From: an uncultured Alphaproteobacteria bacterium
GTDB lineage: Bacteria; Pseudomonadota; Alphaproteobacteria; GCA-2731375
Direction: 5' to 3'
Assembly (NCBI GenBank): GCA_951812805.1
Contig: CATOSZ010000001.1
Coordinates: 1,116,001-1,180,000, forward strand
DNA length: 64,000 bases
Part shown: one piece after another, positions 57,196-64,000 of the stretch
Position numbering within the stretch: position 1 is the stretch's first letter
How the letters are laid out: each line of letters starts with the position of its first letter
Notes under the pieces: generated by a model
What the model was told of the DNA's origin: nothing
Seen by the model: the letters and a program-made list of their open reading frames with translations, nothing else
Database searches by the model: none
Translations under genes and position numbers: made by a program

Positions 57196-57900
57196 ATGCA
57201 GGATAAGAAAGTCGCACTCGTCACCGCCGGCGGCAGCGGTATGGGGGCCGATGCGGCCCGTCGTCTCGCGGCGGACGGCTTCCAGGTCGGAATTCTGTCG
57301 TCTTCCGGCAAGGGCGAGGCCCTCAGCACTGAACTGGGCGGTTTTGGCGTGACGGGCTCGAACCTCTCGGCCGCGGATCTCGCCACGCTGGTCGAGACCG
57401 CGAACAATCGCTGGGGCCGGATCGACGTGCTGGTGAATTCCGCCGGGCATGGGCCGAAGGGTCCCGTTCTGGACATCACCGACGACGATTGGCACACGGG
57501 CTTGGACGTCTACCTCATGAACGTCATTCGCCCGACCCGTCTGGTCGTGCCGATCATGCAGGCACAAGGCGGCGGCGCAATCGTCAACATCTCGACCTTC
57601 GCCGCCTTCGAACCGGATCCGTTGTTTCCGACCTCGGGCGTTTTCCGCGCCGGACTGGCCGCCTTCACGAAGCTGTTCGCGGATCGCTACGCCGCCGACA
57701 ACATCCGCATGAACAATGTCCTGCCGGGCTTCATCGACAGCCTGCCGGAGGCCGAGGACCGAAAGGCGCGAATTCCCATGGGCCGCTACGGCCACGCTGC
57801 GGAGGTATCCTCCCTGATCGCCTGGCTCGCTTCCGATGGCGGGACCTACATGACCGGCCAGAATCTGCGCATCGACGGCGGGTTGACGCGCGCGGTCTGA
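57196..57900 (+). CDS. Atypical SDR-family oxidoreductase
   Basis: A 234-residue Rossmann protein. The cofactor motif is ALVTAGGSGMGAD (residues 8-20), with VLVNSAGHGPKG. The C-terminal IDGGLTRAV is normal. The catalytic YxxxK is missing: the aligned stretch is FPTSGVFRAGLAAFTKL, with Ser/Arg in place of Tyr/Lys. It may be a divergent SDR with a different mechanism, or a binding protein. AGGGAGG lies before the ATG. Probably controlled by the divergent LysR. Confidence 0.83.
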   Translation: MQDKKVALVTAGGSGMGADAARRLAADGFQVGILSSSGKGEALSTELGGFGVTGSNLSAADLATLVETANNRWGRIDVLVNSAGHGPKGPVLDITDDDWHTGLDVYLMNVIRPTRLVVPIMQAQGGGAIVNISTFAAFEPDPLFPTSGVFRAGLAAFTKLFADRYAADNIRMNNVLPGFIDSLPEAEDRKARIPMGRYGHAAEVSSLIAWLASDGGTYMTGQNLRIDGGLTRAV

Positions 57901-57925
57901 TACGGGGCCAATCCGCAGGCAAGCC

Positions 57926-58561
57926 TCAATCGAGCCCGAGCAGCGGCGCGACGTCCGTCTCACGCCAACACTCGAGCGCTTCGATCCGGTCCATCCAGGC
58001 CCGCAGATTGGCATGCGCCGCCAGGGGCAGCTTCTGATGGCGGTGCAGGTGCATGGGCGAGGCCATGGCGATGTCGGCGATCGTTGGGCCGGGCGTGCCG
58101 CAGAGCCAGTCCTGGCCGGCGAGGCGCGCGTCGAGAATTTCCGCCAGGGCCTGGAAGGTCGGTGCCTGCGCCTCCAGGACGGCGGCGTCCGGCTCGGCCC
58201 CCAGGATCGGCTTCACGACGTTCTCGACCAGATAGACGTAGCAGGCCGGGAACCAGGCGCTTGCCTCCCACAGCAGCCAGCGGTTGACGTCGGCGCGGAC
58301 CGCTAAATCGCCGGGATAGGCGGCATCCGCCCCCGTCTTGTCGGCGACGTATTGCAGGATCGCGTTGGATTCCCAAAGCTTCAACTCACCGTCCGTCAAG
58401 GCGGGCAACGCGCCGTTCGGATTGATCGCGAGGAAGGCCGGCGCCTTGTGACCCTGGGTGAAGTAGTCGATGTTTTCGCTTTCGAAATCGGCGCCCATCA
58501 ACTTCATGCCGGCGAGCACCTTTCGGCAGTTCACCGTGCGCGGATCGTAGTGGATCTTCAA
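57926..58561 (-). CDS. Glutathione S-transferase family protein
   Basis: A 211-residue GST. The N-terminal thioredoxin-like domain has NCRKVLAGMKLMG, NPNGALPALTDG and WESNAILQY (glutathione contact). The helical C-terminal domain has PTIADIAMASP, the conserved N-cap motif. It follows the frameshifted methyltransferase by 45 bases. Substrate unknown. Confidence 0.92.
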   Translation of the reverse strand: MKIHYDPRTVNCRKVLAGMKLMGADFESENIDYFTQGHKAPAFLAINPNGALPALTDGELKLWESNAILQYVADKTGADAAYPGDLAVRADVNRWLLWEASAWFPACYVYLVENVVKPILGAEPDAAVLEAQAPTFQALAEILDARLAGQDWLCGTPGPTIADIAMASPMHLHRHQKLPLAAHANLRAWMDRIEALECWRETDVAPLLGLD

Positions 58562-58606
58562 GGGTCTCTCCTTCGCGTTTTTTCCAGTGTCTCCCCGGCC
58601 CGGCGG

Positions 58607-59627
58607 CTATGCCGGCTTGCGCGCGTGGATCAGCCTGGTCAGGCCCGGGATCATCTCGTCCTCGACGATGTCCACGAAACCGACGTTGCGCATATGCTCC
58701 TTCAGCCAGCCGGGCGTGACGGAGCGCGCGTCGGGCGTGAAGGCCATGTGCTGGAGCTGCCAGAGCGCGGCCATCGCCGGTCCGGTGCGGTCGTCCTCGA
58801 CCATGAAGTCGTGCACCATGAAGGCACCGCCCGCCGACAGCGTCTCGAAGGCATACTCGACCAGGCCCGGAACCCGCGTGCCCGGCACGCCGCTGAACAG
58901 ATAGGACATCAGAATCGCGTCCTGCTCCGTCGGCCATTCGGCCTCGAGCGCGTTGGAGGGGATGTAGCGGATCCGGTCGACCATCCCGGCCTCCGAGACG
59001 AAGCGCCAGCCGATTTCCGCCACATTGGGGAAATCGATGATCGTTGCCTCCAGCTCGGGGTTCGCCTCCAGCAGGCGGATGCTCATCGCGCCGGTACCGC
59101 CGCCGACGTCGAGCAGCGAGCGGGCGTTCGACAGGTCCACCTTCCGCGCCAGCGTGCGCCCTGGGCCGAGGGAACCGGCATGCTGGGCTTCGGAATATTT
59201 GACCGCCTGTTCGGTATCCGACATCCAGTTCTGGTAGCTGTCGACGGCGTCGGGATCGAGCGAGCCGTCGAGCACCTCGTTTCAGCTGGCCGAGAAAGGG
59301 ATACATCTGCTGATCGATCTGGTAGCGCAGGTAGTCGCCGAACTCGTAGGGCTGCCCCTTGGACAGGAACGACTCCGCCCCCGGTGAGTTCGAATAACGA
59401 TCTTCCTCCCGGTCCAGCAGGCCGACGCTGGTGAGCGCCGTCAGCAACGTCGTCGCGCGATTGATCGGCACCTTCGCGCCCGTTGCCACCTCGGCCGCCG
59501 TCTTGGGACCTTCCGAGAGCTGAGTGAATACGTCCAAATGCAATCCGGCGAACAACGCCTTCGAAGCCATGAAACCAAAAGCGATACGCGAAACGTCTTC
59601 GGCCGACTCGGTCAGCTGAACAACCAT
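58607..59627 (-). pseudogene. Frameshifted O-methyltransferase-like gene
   Basis: Two frames join into one 339-residue methyltransferase: length 1,021 bases, one base more than a multiple of three. The N-terminal winged-helix/dimerisation domain (MVVQLTESAEDVSRIAFGFM, to YPFLGQL) is in one frame; the SAM domain (SLLDVGGGTGAMSIRLLEANPELEATIIDFP) is in another. The shift falls at 59280-59282, where a TTT (AAA on the coding strand) has one base too many; with two the sequence reads GQLNEVLDGSLDPD. This is either a real recent frameshift or a sequencing error. A class I acetylserotonin/hydroxyneurosporene-type O-methyltransferase is likely. It sits upstream of the GST gene. Confidence 0.82.
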
Positions 59628-59690
59628 AGGATAAGATCCTCCTCCCTTGGTGAATGGGGTCGTGCCGGCCCCTTGGCCCGGAACGGGAGG

Positions 59691-59699
59691 ACTATAACA
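59691..59699 (-). promoter_or_regulatory. Possible extended -10 promoter (methyltransferase-GST)
   Basis: On the minus strand TG-T-TATAGT matches an extended -10 box, 64 bases before the methyltransferase ATG at 59627. I see no good -35. Confidence 0.35.
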
Positions 59700-59750
59700 G
59701 ATCGCCACGGCGCTCGCCGGACTGCGCGACCTTTCGCCGCTCGAAGCCGT

Positions 59751-61022
59751 TCAGGCGCCGGCGGGACGGGCTTCGATGCCGTGGCTGCCCCCGCGGTAGG
59801 TCAGGTAGAGCACGGTGACAATCCCGAGGTTGGCGACGTTGAAGGCGAAGCCGAAGAGGAAGGCGTACATGTAGCCGCCATAGGCATCGAACGCGGCACC
59901 GCCGACCCAGGCGCCGAGCGCCATGCCCAGCGCGCCGAATAGGGTCACCATGCCGGTGCGACGGCCGACTTCCTTCACCGGCATGAACTGCCGGATGATC
60001 ACCGGATAGCACATGTTGATGCCGCCGTAGCCGAGACCGAAGAGCAATGAGGTCAGGTAGAGCGCCGGCAGTCCATCGACAAAGGCATAGAACAGCATGC
60101 CGAGGGCCTGCAAGCCGGAGAACACCAGGAGTGAGACCAGGCCACCCAACCGGTCGACCACGAGGTAACCGCCGAAGACGCGGCTGATGAAGCTGCCGGC
60201 CAGGACGATCGACAACATCTCGGCGCCGCGCGCCATCGAATGGCCAACGTCATTGGTGTGCGCCACGACATGGCCGAGCGGCAGGGACATCGCCACGCAG
60301 CAGCCGACGATGGCGGCGCCGAGCGCGATTTGCAGGGTCCGGCTCGACATGCCACCCAGTGCCGGAATCGGAAACGGCGCGCCGATGCCCTTCAGCTTGC
60401 CCGGCGCCGCGGGCTTGGTGGCGGGGCCCGCCTCTTCATCGAGGTTCGGCCGGCGGCGCAACAGGGCGGTCAGGGGCAGCATCGTGACCAGGGCTAGAAC
60501 GCCGTACCAGAAGAAGGTGTCGCGCCATCCCACCGTGTCGTTGAAATAGCGAAAGACCGGCGGCCAGATGACACCGGCGAGGCTCTGCCCGCTCGCCACC
60601 ACGCCGATCGCCATGCCGCGGTTGTGACGGAACCAGAGCATCGCGTTGGTCATCAACGGCGTGTACATGGTGCTCTGTCCAAAGAGGCCGAGCATCACGC
60701 CGTAAATCATATAGAGCTGCCACTCGCTGGTTACCCAGCTGCTGAGGATAGCGCCGGAGCCGATCATTACCGCCCCCAGCATCACCGGCTCCAACACGCC
60801 GCGCCGGTCCATCCAGTAGCCCATGATGATGCCGCCGACGCCCGAGCCGACGAACTGCAGGGAAAAGGCGAGCGAGGGCACCTCGCGCGGCCAGCCGAAG
60901 TCGGCCGCCATCGGCTTCAAGGCGACGACGAGCAGGAACATCCCGCCCATGCCGAAGAAGAAGATCAGCAGCGAGGCGGCGAGCGTCACGCTCGGGTAAT
61001 TGCGATTCACGAATGCCCGCAC
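59751..61022 (-). CDS. MFS transporter, OxlT/monocarboxylate-like
   Basis: A membrane carrier with 12 hydrophobic segments, about 423 residues from the GTG at 61022 (AGGAGAG lies 8 bases upstream). The frame is open further upstream, so the start is uncertain. Characteristic stretches are GMGGMFLLVVALKPMAADFGWPR, GYWMDRRGV and GGINMCYPVIIRQFM, resembling the oxalate/formate or monocarboxylate branch. It is divergent from the Sel1 gene. Substrate unknown. Confidence 0.85.
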   Translation of the reverse strand: MRAFVNRNYPSVTLAASLLIFFFGMGGMFLLVVALKPMAADFGWPREVPSLAFSLQFVGSGVGGIIMGYWMDRRGVLEPVMLGAVMIGSGAILSSWVTSEWQLYMIYGVMLGLFGQSTMYTPLMTNAMLWFRHNRGMAIGVVASGQSLAGVIWPPVFRYFNDTVGWRDTFFWYGVLALVTMLPLTALLRRRPNLDEEAGPATKPAAPGKLKGIGAPFPIPALGGMSSRTLQIALGAAIVGCCVAMSLPLGHVVAHTNDVGHSMARGAEMLSIVLAGSFISRVFGGYLVVDRLGGLVSLLVFSGLQALGMLFYAFVDGLPALYLTSLLFGLGYGGINMCYPVIIRQFMPVKEVGRRTGMVTLFGALGMALGAWVGGAAFDAYGGYMYAFLFGFAFNVANLGIVTVLYLTYRGGSHGIEARPAGA

Positions 61023-61161
61023 GGCGCGGCTCTCCTGGAAGCGGGGGATGAGGCGATGAAACCAAGGACGGGGCGAGACTAGTGCAAGCAACGCGGCGCG
61101 CAAGACAAATGTTGAGACTTCACGCTGGCGCCCGGATCGGTCCGCGGGCACTATCGCGGCC

Positions 61162-61842
61162 ATGAAACCCAGTGTCCTCACCCTCCTCTGCCTGCTGGCC
61201 ATCGCGCTGGCCGCCCCCGTGCACGCGCAGACCGGTTCCGCCGCCAAGGGAGCCCGGGCCTACAAGGCCGGCGACGACCAGGCCGCGGCCGAGGCGTTGC
61301 GCCCGCTGGCCAAAAAGGGCGATCCCGCCGCGCAGTTCCAGCTCGGCCATCTGCTGGCCCGCAAGACGGGCGCCGCGAAGGATGAAAAGGCAGCGGCGAC
61401 CTGGTTTCGCAAGGCAGCCGAACAGGGCCATGCCCTGGCGCAATACAATCTCGGCGTCCTCCTCGCCGTCGGACGCGGCGTGGCACGCGACCCGAAACGC
61501 GCGGTGCATTGGCTGACCAAGGCGGCGCGTCAGGGCATCGCCGCGGCGCAGAACAATCTCGGCTATCTGGCCGCGACCGGCGACGGCGTCGAAGGCGACC
61601 TGATCGAGGCGCACAAATGGTTCTCCCTCGCCGCCACTTCCGGTCACCCAAAGGCACGCGGCAACCGGGACGCCATCGCCAAACACCTGACCGACGGCGA
61701 CATCGCGGAGGCCCGCAAACGCGCACTCGCCTGGCTCGACGAACAACGCCGCGCCGCCCGACGGGCGAAAGCGCGGGAGAAGGCAAACGCGAACAGCACC
61801 GCCGTCGAAACGCCGGAAACGGCGAAGACGCCCGCGAAATAG
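61162..61842 (+). CDS. Exported Sel1-repeat protein
   Basis: A 226-residue protein with a signal peptide (MKPSVLTLLCLLAIALAAPVHAQ). Three Sel1 repeats follow (GDPAAQFQLGHLLARKTGAAKDEKAAATWF at about 52-87; GHALAQYNLGVLLAVG at 88-123; GIAAAQNNLGYLAATGDGV at 124-160). The C-terminus is a basic Ala-Arg-Lys helix (RRAARRAKAREKANAN). Such proteins serve as adaptors. It ends 12 bases from the convergent DUF1330 gene. Confidence 0.85.
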   Translation: MKPSVLTLLCLLAIALAAPVHAQTGSAAKGARAYKAGDDQAAAEALRPLAKKGDPAAQFQLGHLLARKTGAAKDEKAAATWFRKAAEQGHALAQYNLGVLLAVGRGVARDPKRAVHWLTKAARQGIAAAQNNLGYLAATGDGVEGDLIEAHKWFSLAATSGHPKARGNRDAIAKHLTDGDIAEARKRALAWLDEQRRAARRAKAREKANANSTAVETPETAKTPAK

Positions 61843-61854
61843 CGGCGCGAGAAT

Positions 61855-62157
61855 TCAGCCCGGCCGGACGAACGCCGGCGCCAACACCGCCTTGCCGTTG
61901 GTCGTCAGGTCGAAGCGTATCTGTTTTACCGGCTGGTATTCCGGGTCGTTTTCAAAATCGTGGATCGCCTGTTCCGAAGGAAAACGGATGACCACGACGC
62001 CTTTCGACGGCTCGCCTTCCAGGACCTCCGCGTCGAAAGAGGCGACCAGTACTTCCCCGCCGTACTTCTCCACAAAGGGACCAACCTTGGGAATATAGTC
62101 GCGTTTGAAGGCGTCGAGATCCGTGAAGTCCTGGGTCAAAATGAAATAGGCACTCAT
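61855..62157 (-). CDS. DUF1330 family protein
   Basis: A 100-residue protein of the dimeric alpha/beta-barrel type (MSAYFILTQDFTDLDAFKRDYIPKVGPFVEKYGGEVL, VVVIRFPSEQAIHDFENDPEYQPVK as the typical DUF1330 core). GGAGGGAGCG precedes the ATG. It is adjacent to the phosphatase gene on the same strand, 11 bases downstream of it. Function unknown. Confidence 0.87.
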   Translation of the reverse strand: MSAYFILTQDFTDLDAFKRDYIPKVGPFVEKYGGEVLVASFDAEVLEGEPSKGVVVIRFPSEQAIHDFENDPEYQPVKQIRFDLTTNGKAVLAPAFVRPG

Positions 62158-62168
62158 CGCTCCCTCCA

Positions 62169-62759
62169 TCATTGCTTGCCGGCCGGCAGTAGCGTCGCGT
62201 GCCAGGGCGCCGACCCACCGTTCGGTGGCTCGAGGCGCACGGGCACGCCGTTCGCGATCGTTCCGTCCATGTCGAGCGGGGCGTGGCGCTGCACCGACCA
62301 GAAAATACCGCCGTGGGCGACGACCAGAACCGGTCCCGGCCGGGTAAGCGCCTCGTTCACGCCGCGAAGCGCGCGGGCCATGAAGTCCTCCAAAGGCTCG
62401 ACCCCGCCCGGGACGGGCGCACCTGCCATCCAGGCGCCCCACCATTCGCCGACGGGCTCGCCCTCGAATTCACCGAAGCTCACTTCGCGCAAATCGTCGA
62501 TCACGACGAGCGGCGCCGACACCGCCTCGCGCACGATCTCCGCCGTCTCCAATGCCCGCGAGAGAGGGCTGGCGACGACGGTCCCGATCTCGACGCCGCG
62601 CAACGCCTCGCGCGCCAGGGCGGCCTGCGCCCGTCCGGTATCGTTCAAGGGAATGTCTGCTTCGCCCTGGCAGAGCCGCAGGCGGTTCCATTCCGTTTCG
62701 CCGTGCCTGAGGTAGTGAAAGCCGATCGGCCTGAGCGCCGGTGCGCGATCCACGCTCAA
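62169..62759 (-). CDS. Histidine phosphatase family protein
   Basis: About 196 residues. The catalytic phosphohistidine motif is LRHGETEWN, with SPLSRALETAEIV, the acid/base Glu region REVSFGEFEGE, and VLVVAHGGIF with the second His. It could be a sugar or cobalamin-pathway phosphatase. I chose TTG at 62759 because it overlaps the stop of the GGDEF-EAL gene as TTGA; GTG at 62753 is an alternative. Confidence 0.87.
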   Translation of the reverse strand: MSVDRAPALRPIGFHYLRHGETEWNRLRLCQGEADIPLNDTGRAQAALAREALRGVEIGTVVASPLSRALETAEIVREAVSAPLVVIDDLREVSFGEFEGEPVGEWWGAWMAGAPVPGGVEPLEDFMARALRGVNEALTRPGPVLVVAHGGIFWSVQRHAPLDMDGTIANGVPVRLEPPNGGSAPWHATLLPAGKQ

Positions 62760-64000
62760 TCCGCCGACGCCTGTTCGGATGCCGCCGCGCCCGGATCCTC
62801 TGGGATCTCCTCGTCGCTGTAATGCGCCATGACGAAGTCGCGATAAGCCGCCGCGTGCAGGGGACGGGAGATCCAATAGCCCTGCGCTTCGTCGCAATCG
62901 TTCTCACGCAGGAAGACATAGTGATCGGCGGTTTCCACGCCTTCCGCCACCACCTTCAGATTCAAGCCGTGCGCGAGGGAGATGATCGCCTTGGTGATCG
63001 ACGCGCTTTCGTTGTCGGCGGTGAGGTTGCGCACGAAAGCCTGGTCGATCTTCAAATTGTCGATCGGGAAACGCATCAGGTAGGCCATCGAAGAATAGCC
63101 GGTGCCAAAATCGTCGATCGCCAGGCTGATGCCCTCCTGGCGGAACTCGTCCAGCATTTCGTACACCCGGTCCGAAGAACTCATCACCATGCCTTCGGTG
63201 ATTTCCAACTCGATCTGTGAGTGCGGGATCTCGAATTCGGCGAGCGCGGACTTCACCAGGTCCGGCAGATTGTCACGGCGGAAGTCGGCGGGTGAGAGGT
63301 TGAAGGAAATTTTCAGCTTCGGCAGACCTGAATCGTTCCACTCCTTGAGCTGCTCGCAGACCATGCGCATCACCCGATTGGTGATCTGGATGATCAGCCC
63401 CGATTGTTCGGCGATCGGGATGAAGGCTGCGGGCGAAACCATGCCGCGTTCCTCGTGGTACCAGCGGACCAAGGCCTCGGCCCCGATCACCTTGCCCGAC
63501 TCGACGTCGATCTTCGGCTGGTAATTGAGGAACAGGTCGTTGTTGGCGAGCGCCTCGCGCAGGTCGACCTCCAGGGCCTTGCGGTCCTGGATCTCCGCAT
63601 TCATGTCGGCGTCATAGAGCGTGTAGGTGTTACGGCCTTCCTGCTTCGCGCGATAGAGCGCGAGGTCGGCGTTCTTGATCAGCGCATCGCCGTCCTGGCC
63701 ATCGTTGGGAAAGAGCGTGATGCCGATCGAGGTGCCGGTGAAGATCCGTTCCCCGTCGATATCGAAGGGCTGCGAGATCTCGTTGATGATCCGCCGGGCC
63801 AGCACCTCGACACCGTATTCGGAATTGAGGTTGGTCTGCACGATGGCGAACTCGTCACCGCCGAGGCGGCTGACGGTATCCGACTGGCGCACACAGCTCA
63901 TCAGCCGTTGGGAGACCTGTTTCAGCAACTCGTCGCCGACGGGGTGGCCGAGCGTATCGTTCACGTCCTTGAAATGGTCGAGGTCCAGCATCAACAGCGC
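62756..64000 (-). CDS. GGDEF-EAL cyclic-di-GMP protein, C-terminal part (5' end outside window)
   Basis: The gene runs off the right edge; about 415 codons are visible. The GGDEF domain carries an intact motif (SRLGGDEFAIVQ), so it could make c-di-GMP. The EAL domain carries the catalytic motif GAEALVRW, DDFGTGYSS and KIDQAFVR, so it could degrade c-di-GMP. The C-terminal tail is acidic. With the HD-GYP gene at the other edge, c-di-GMP signalling appears at both ends of the window. The N-terminal sensor part is not visible. Confidence 0.93.
   Translation of the reverse strand, partial: ALLMLDLDHFKDVNDTLGHPVGDELLKQVSQRLMSCVRQSDTVSRLGGDEFAIVQTNLNSEYGVEVLARRIINEISQPFDIDGERIFTGTSIGITLFPNDGQDGDALIKNADLALYRAKQEGRNTYTLYDADMNAEIQDRKALEVDLREALANNDLFLNYQPKIDVESGKVIGAEALVRWYHEERGMVSPAAFIPIAEQSGLIIQITNRVMRMVCEQLKEWNDSGLPKLKISFNLSPADFRRDNLPDLVKSALAEFEIPHSQIELEITEGMVMSSSDRVYEMLDEFRQEGISLAIDDFGTGYSSMAYLMRFPIDNLKIDQAFVRNLTADNESASITKAIISLAHGLNLKVVAEGVETADHYVFLRENDCDEAQGYWISRPLHAAAYRDFVMAHYSDEEIPEDPGAAASEQASAD

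Overview
The window is GC-rich, gene-dense chromosomal DNA of an alphaproteobacterium, probably a Rhodospirillales-type soil or marine heterotroph. This is an inference from gene content: hslV-hslU order, an AqpS-like channel, the paired DUF1326/DUF2182 genes, TauD and AidB-like enzymes, and class III cyclase-TPR proteins. I see no rRNA, tRNA, CRISPR array or prophage. Its most striking property is fresh insertion-sequence (IS) activity. Six complete ISs of four kinds lie in 64 kb: two identical ISAs1-family copies, one IS1182-family copy, two near-identical copies of one IS21-family element, and one copy of a second IS21-family element. Each has readable target-site duplications. Four of the six interrupt genes, and those genes are restored exactly in frame when the IS and one duplication are removed on paper.

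Layout. 1-7.2 kb: end of a degenerate HD-GYP protein, an Fsr-like MFS exporter, then leftward a PAS-rich hybrid histidine kinase, a Gfo/Idh/MocA dehydrogenase and an enolase-superfamily enzyme. 7.2-12.1 kb: a two-subunit molybdenum hydroxylase and the HslVU protease. 12.1-13.3 kb: ISAs1 copy 1, in the hslV/aquaporin intergenic region. 13.4-19.1 kb: aquaporin, then leftward pyrE, a proline-rich lipoprotein, a cupin, an IS1182 element, a second enolase-superfamily enzyme and a conserved unknown. 19.2-25.6 kb: a small protein, a sterol-desaturase-type hydroxylase, a methyltransferase, an AidB-like acyl-CoA dehydrogenase, and a rightward TauE-SDR-TauD operon.

25.6-36.1 kb is a leftward operon of three exported proteins of unknown function: a secreted unknown, a PDZ-Sel1-peptidoglycan-binding protein, and a very large coiled-coil protein (1,324 residues when rebuilt). 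The large gene is broken twice, by ISAs1 copy 2 and IS21 copy A. Upstream of this operon lies a 270-bp element with three-way-junction (cloverleaf) symmetry at 36269-36538.

36.5-42.8 kb: DUF2182 and DUF1326, small unknowns, nitronate monooxygenase, a class III cyclase-TolB-TPR protein and DUF3179. 42.9-55.4 kb looks like an amine or amino-acid catabolic neighbourhood: an LhgO-type oxidase, a glutamine-synthetase-like ligase (broken by IS21 copy B), a trimethylamine-dehydrogenase-like flavoenzyme (broken by the second IS21 element), a class III aminotransferase and a shikimate-dehydrogenase-like enzyme. 55.4-64 kb: VOC protein, a LysR regulator divergent from an atypical SDR, GST, a frameshifted methyltransferase, an MFS carrier, a Sel1 protein, DUF1330, a histidine phosphatase and the C-terminal part of a GGDEF-EAL protein.

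All assignments come from reading motifs by eye. No database search was run.
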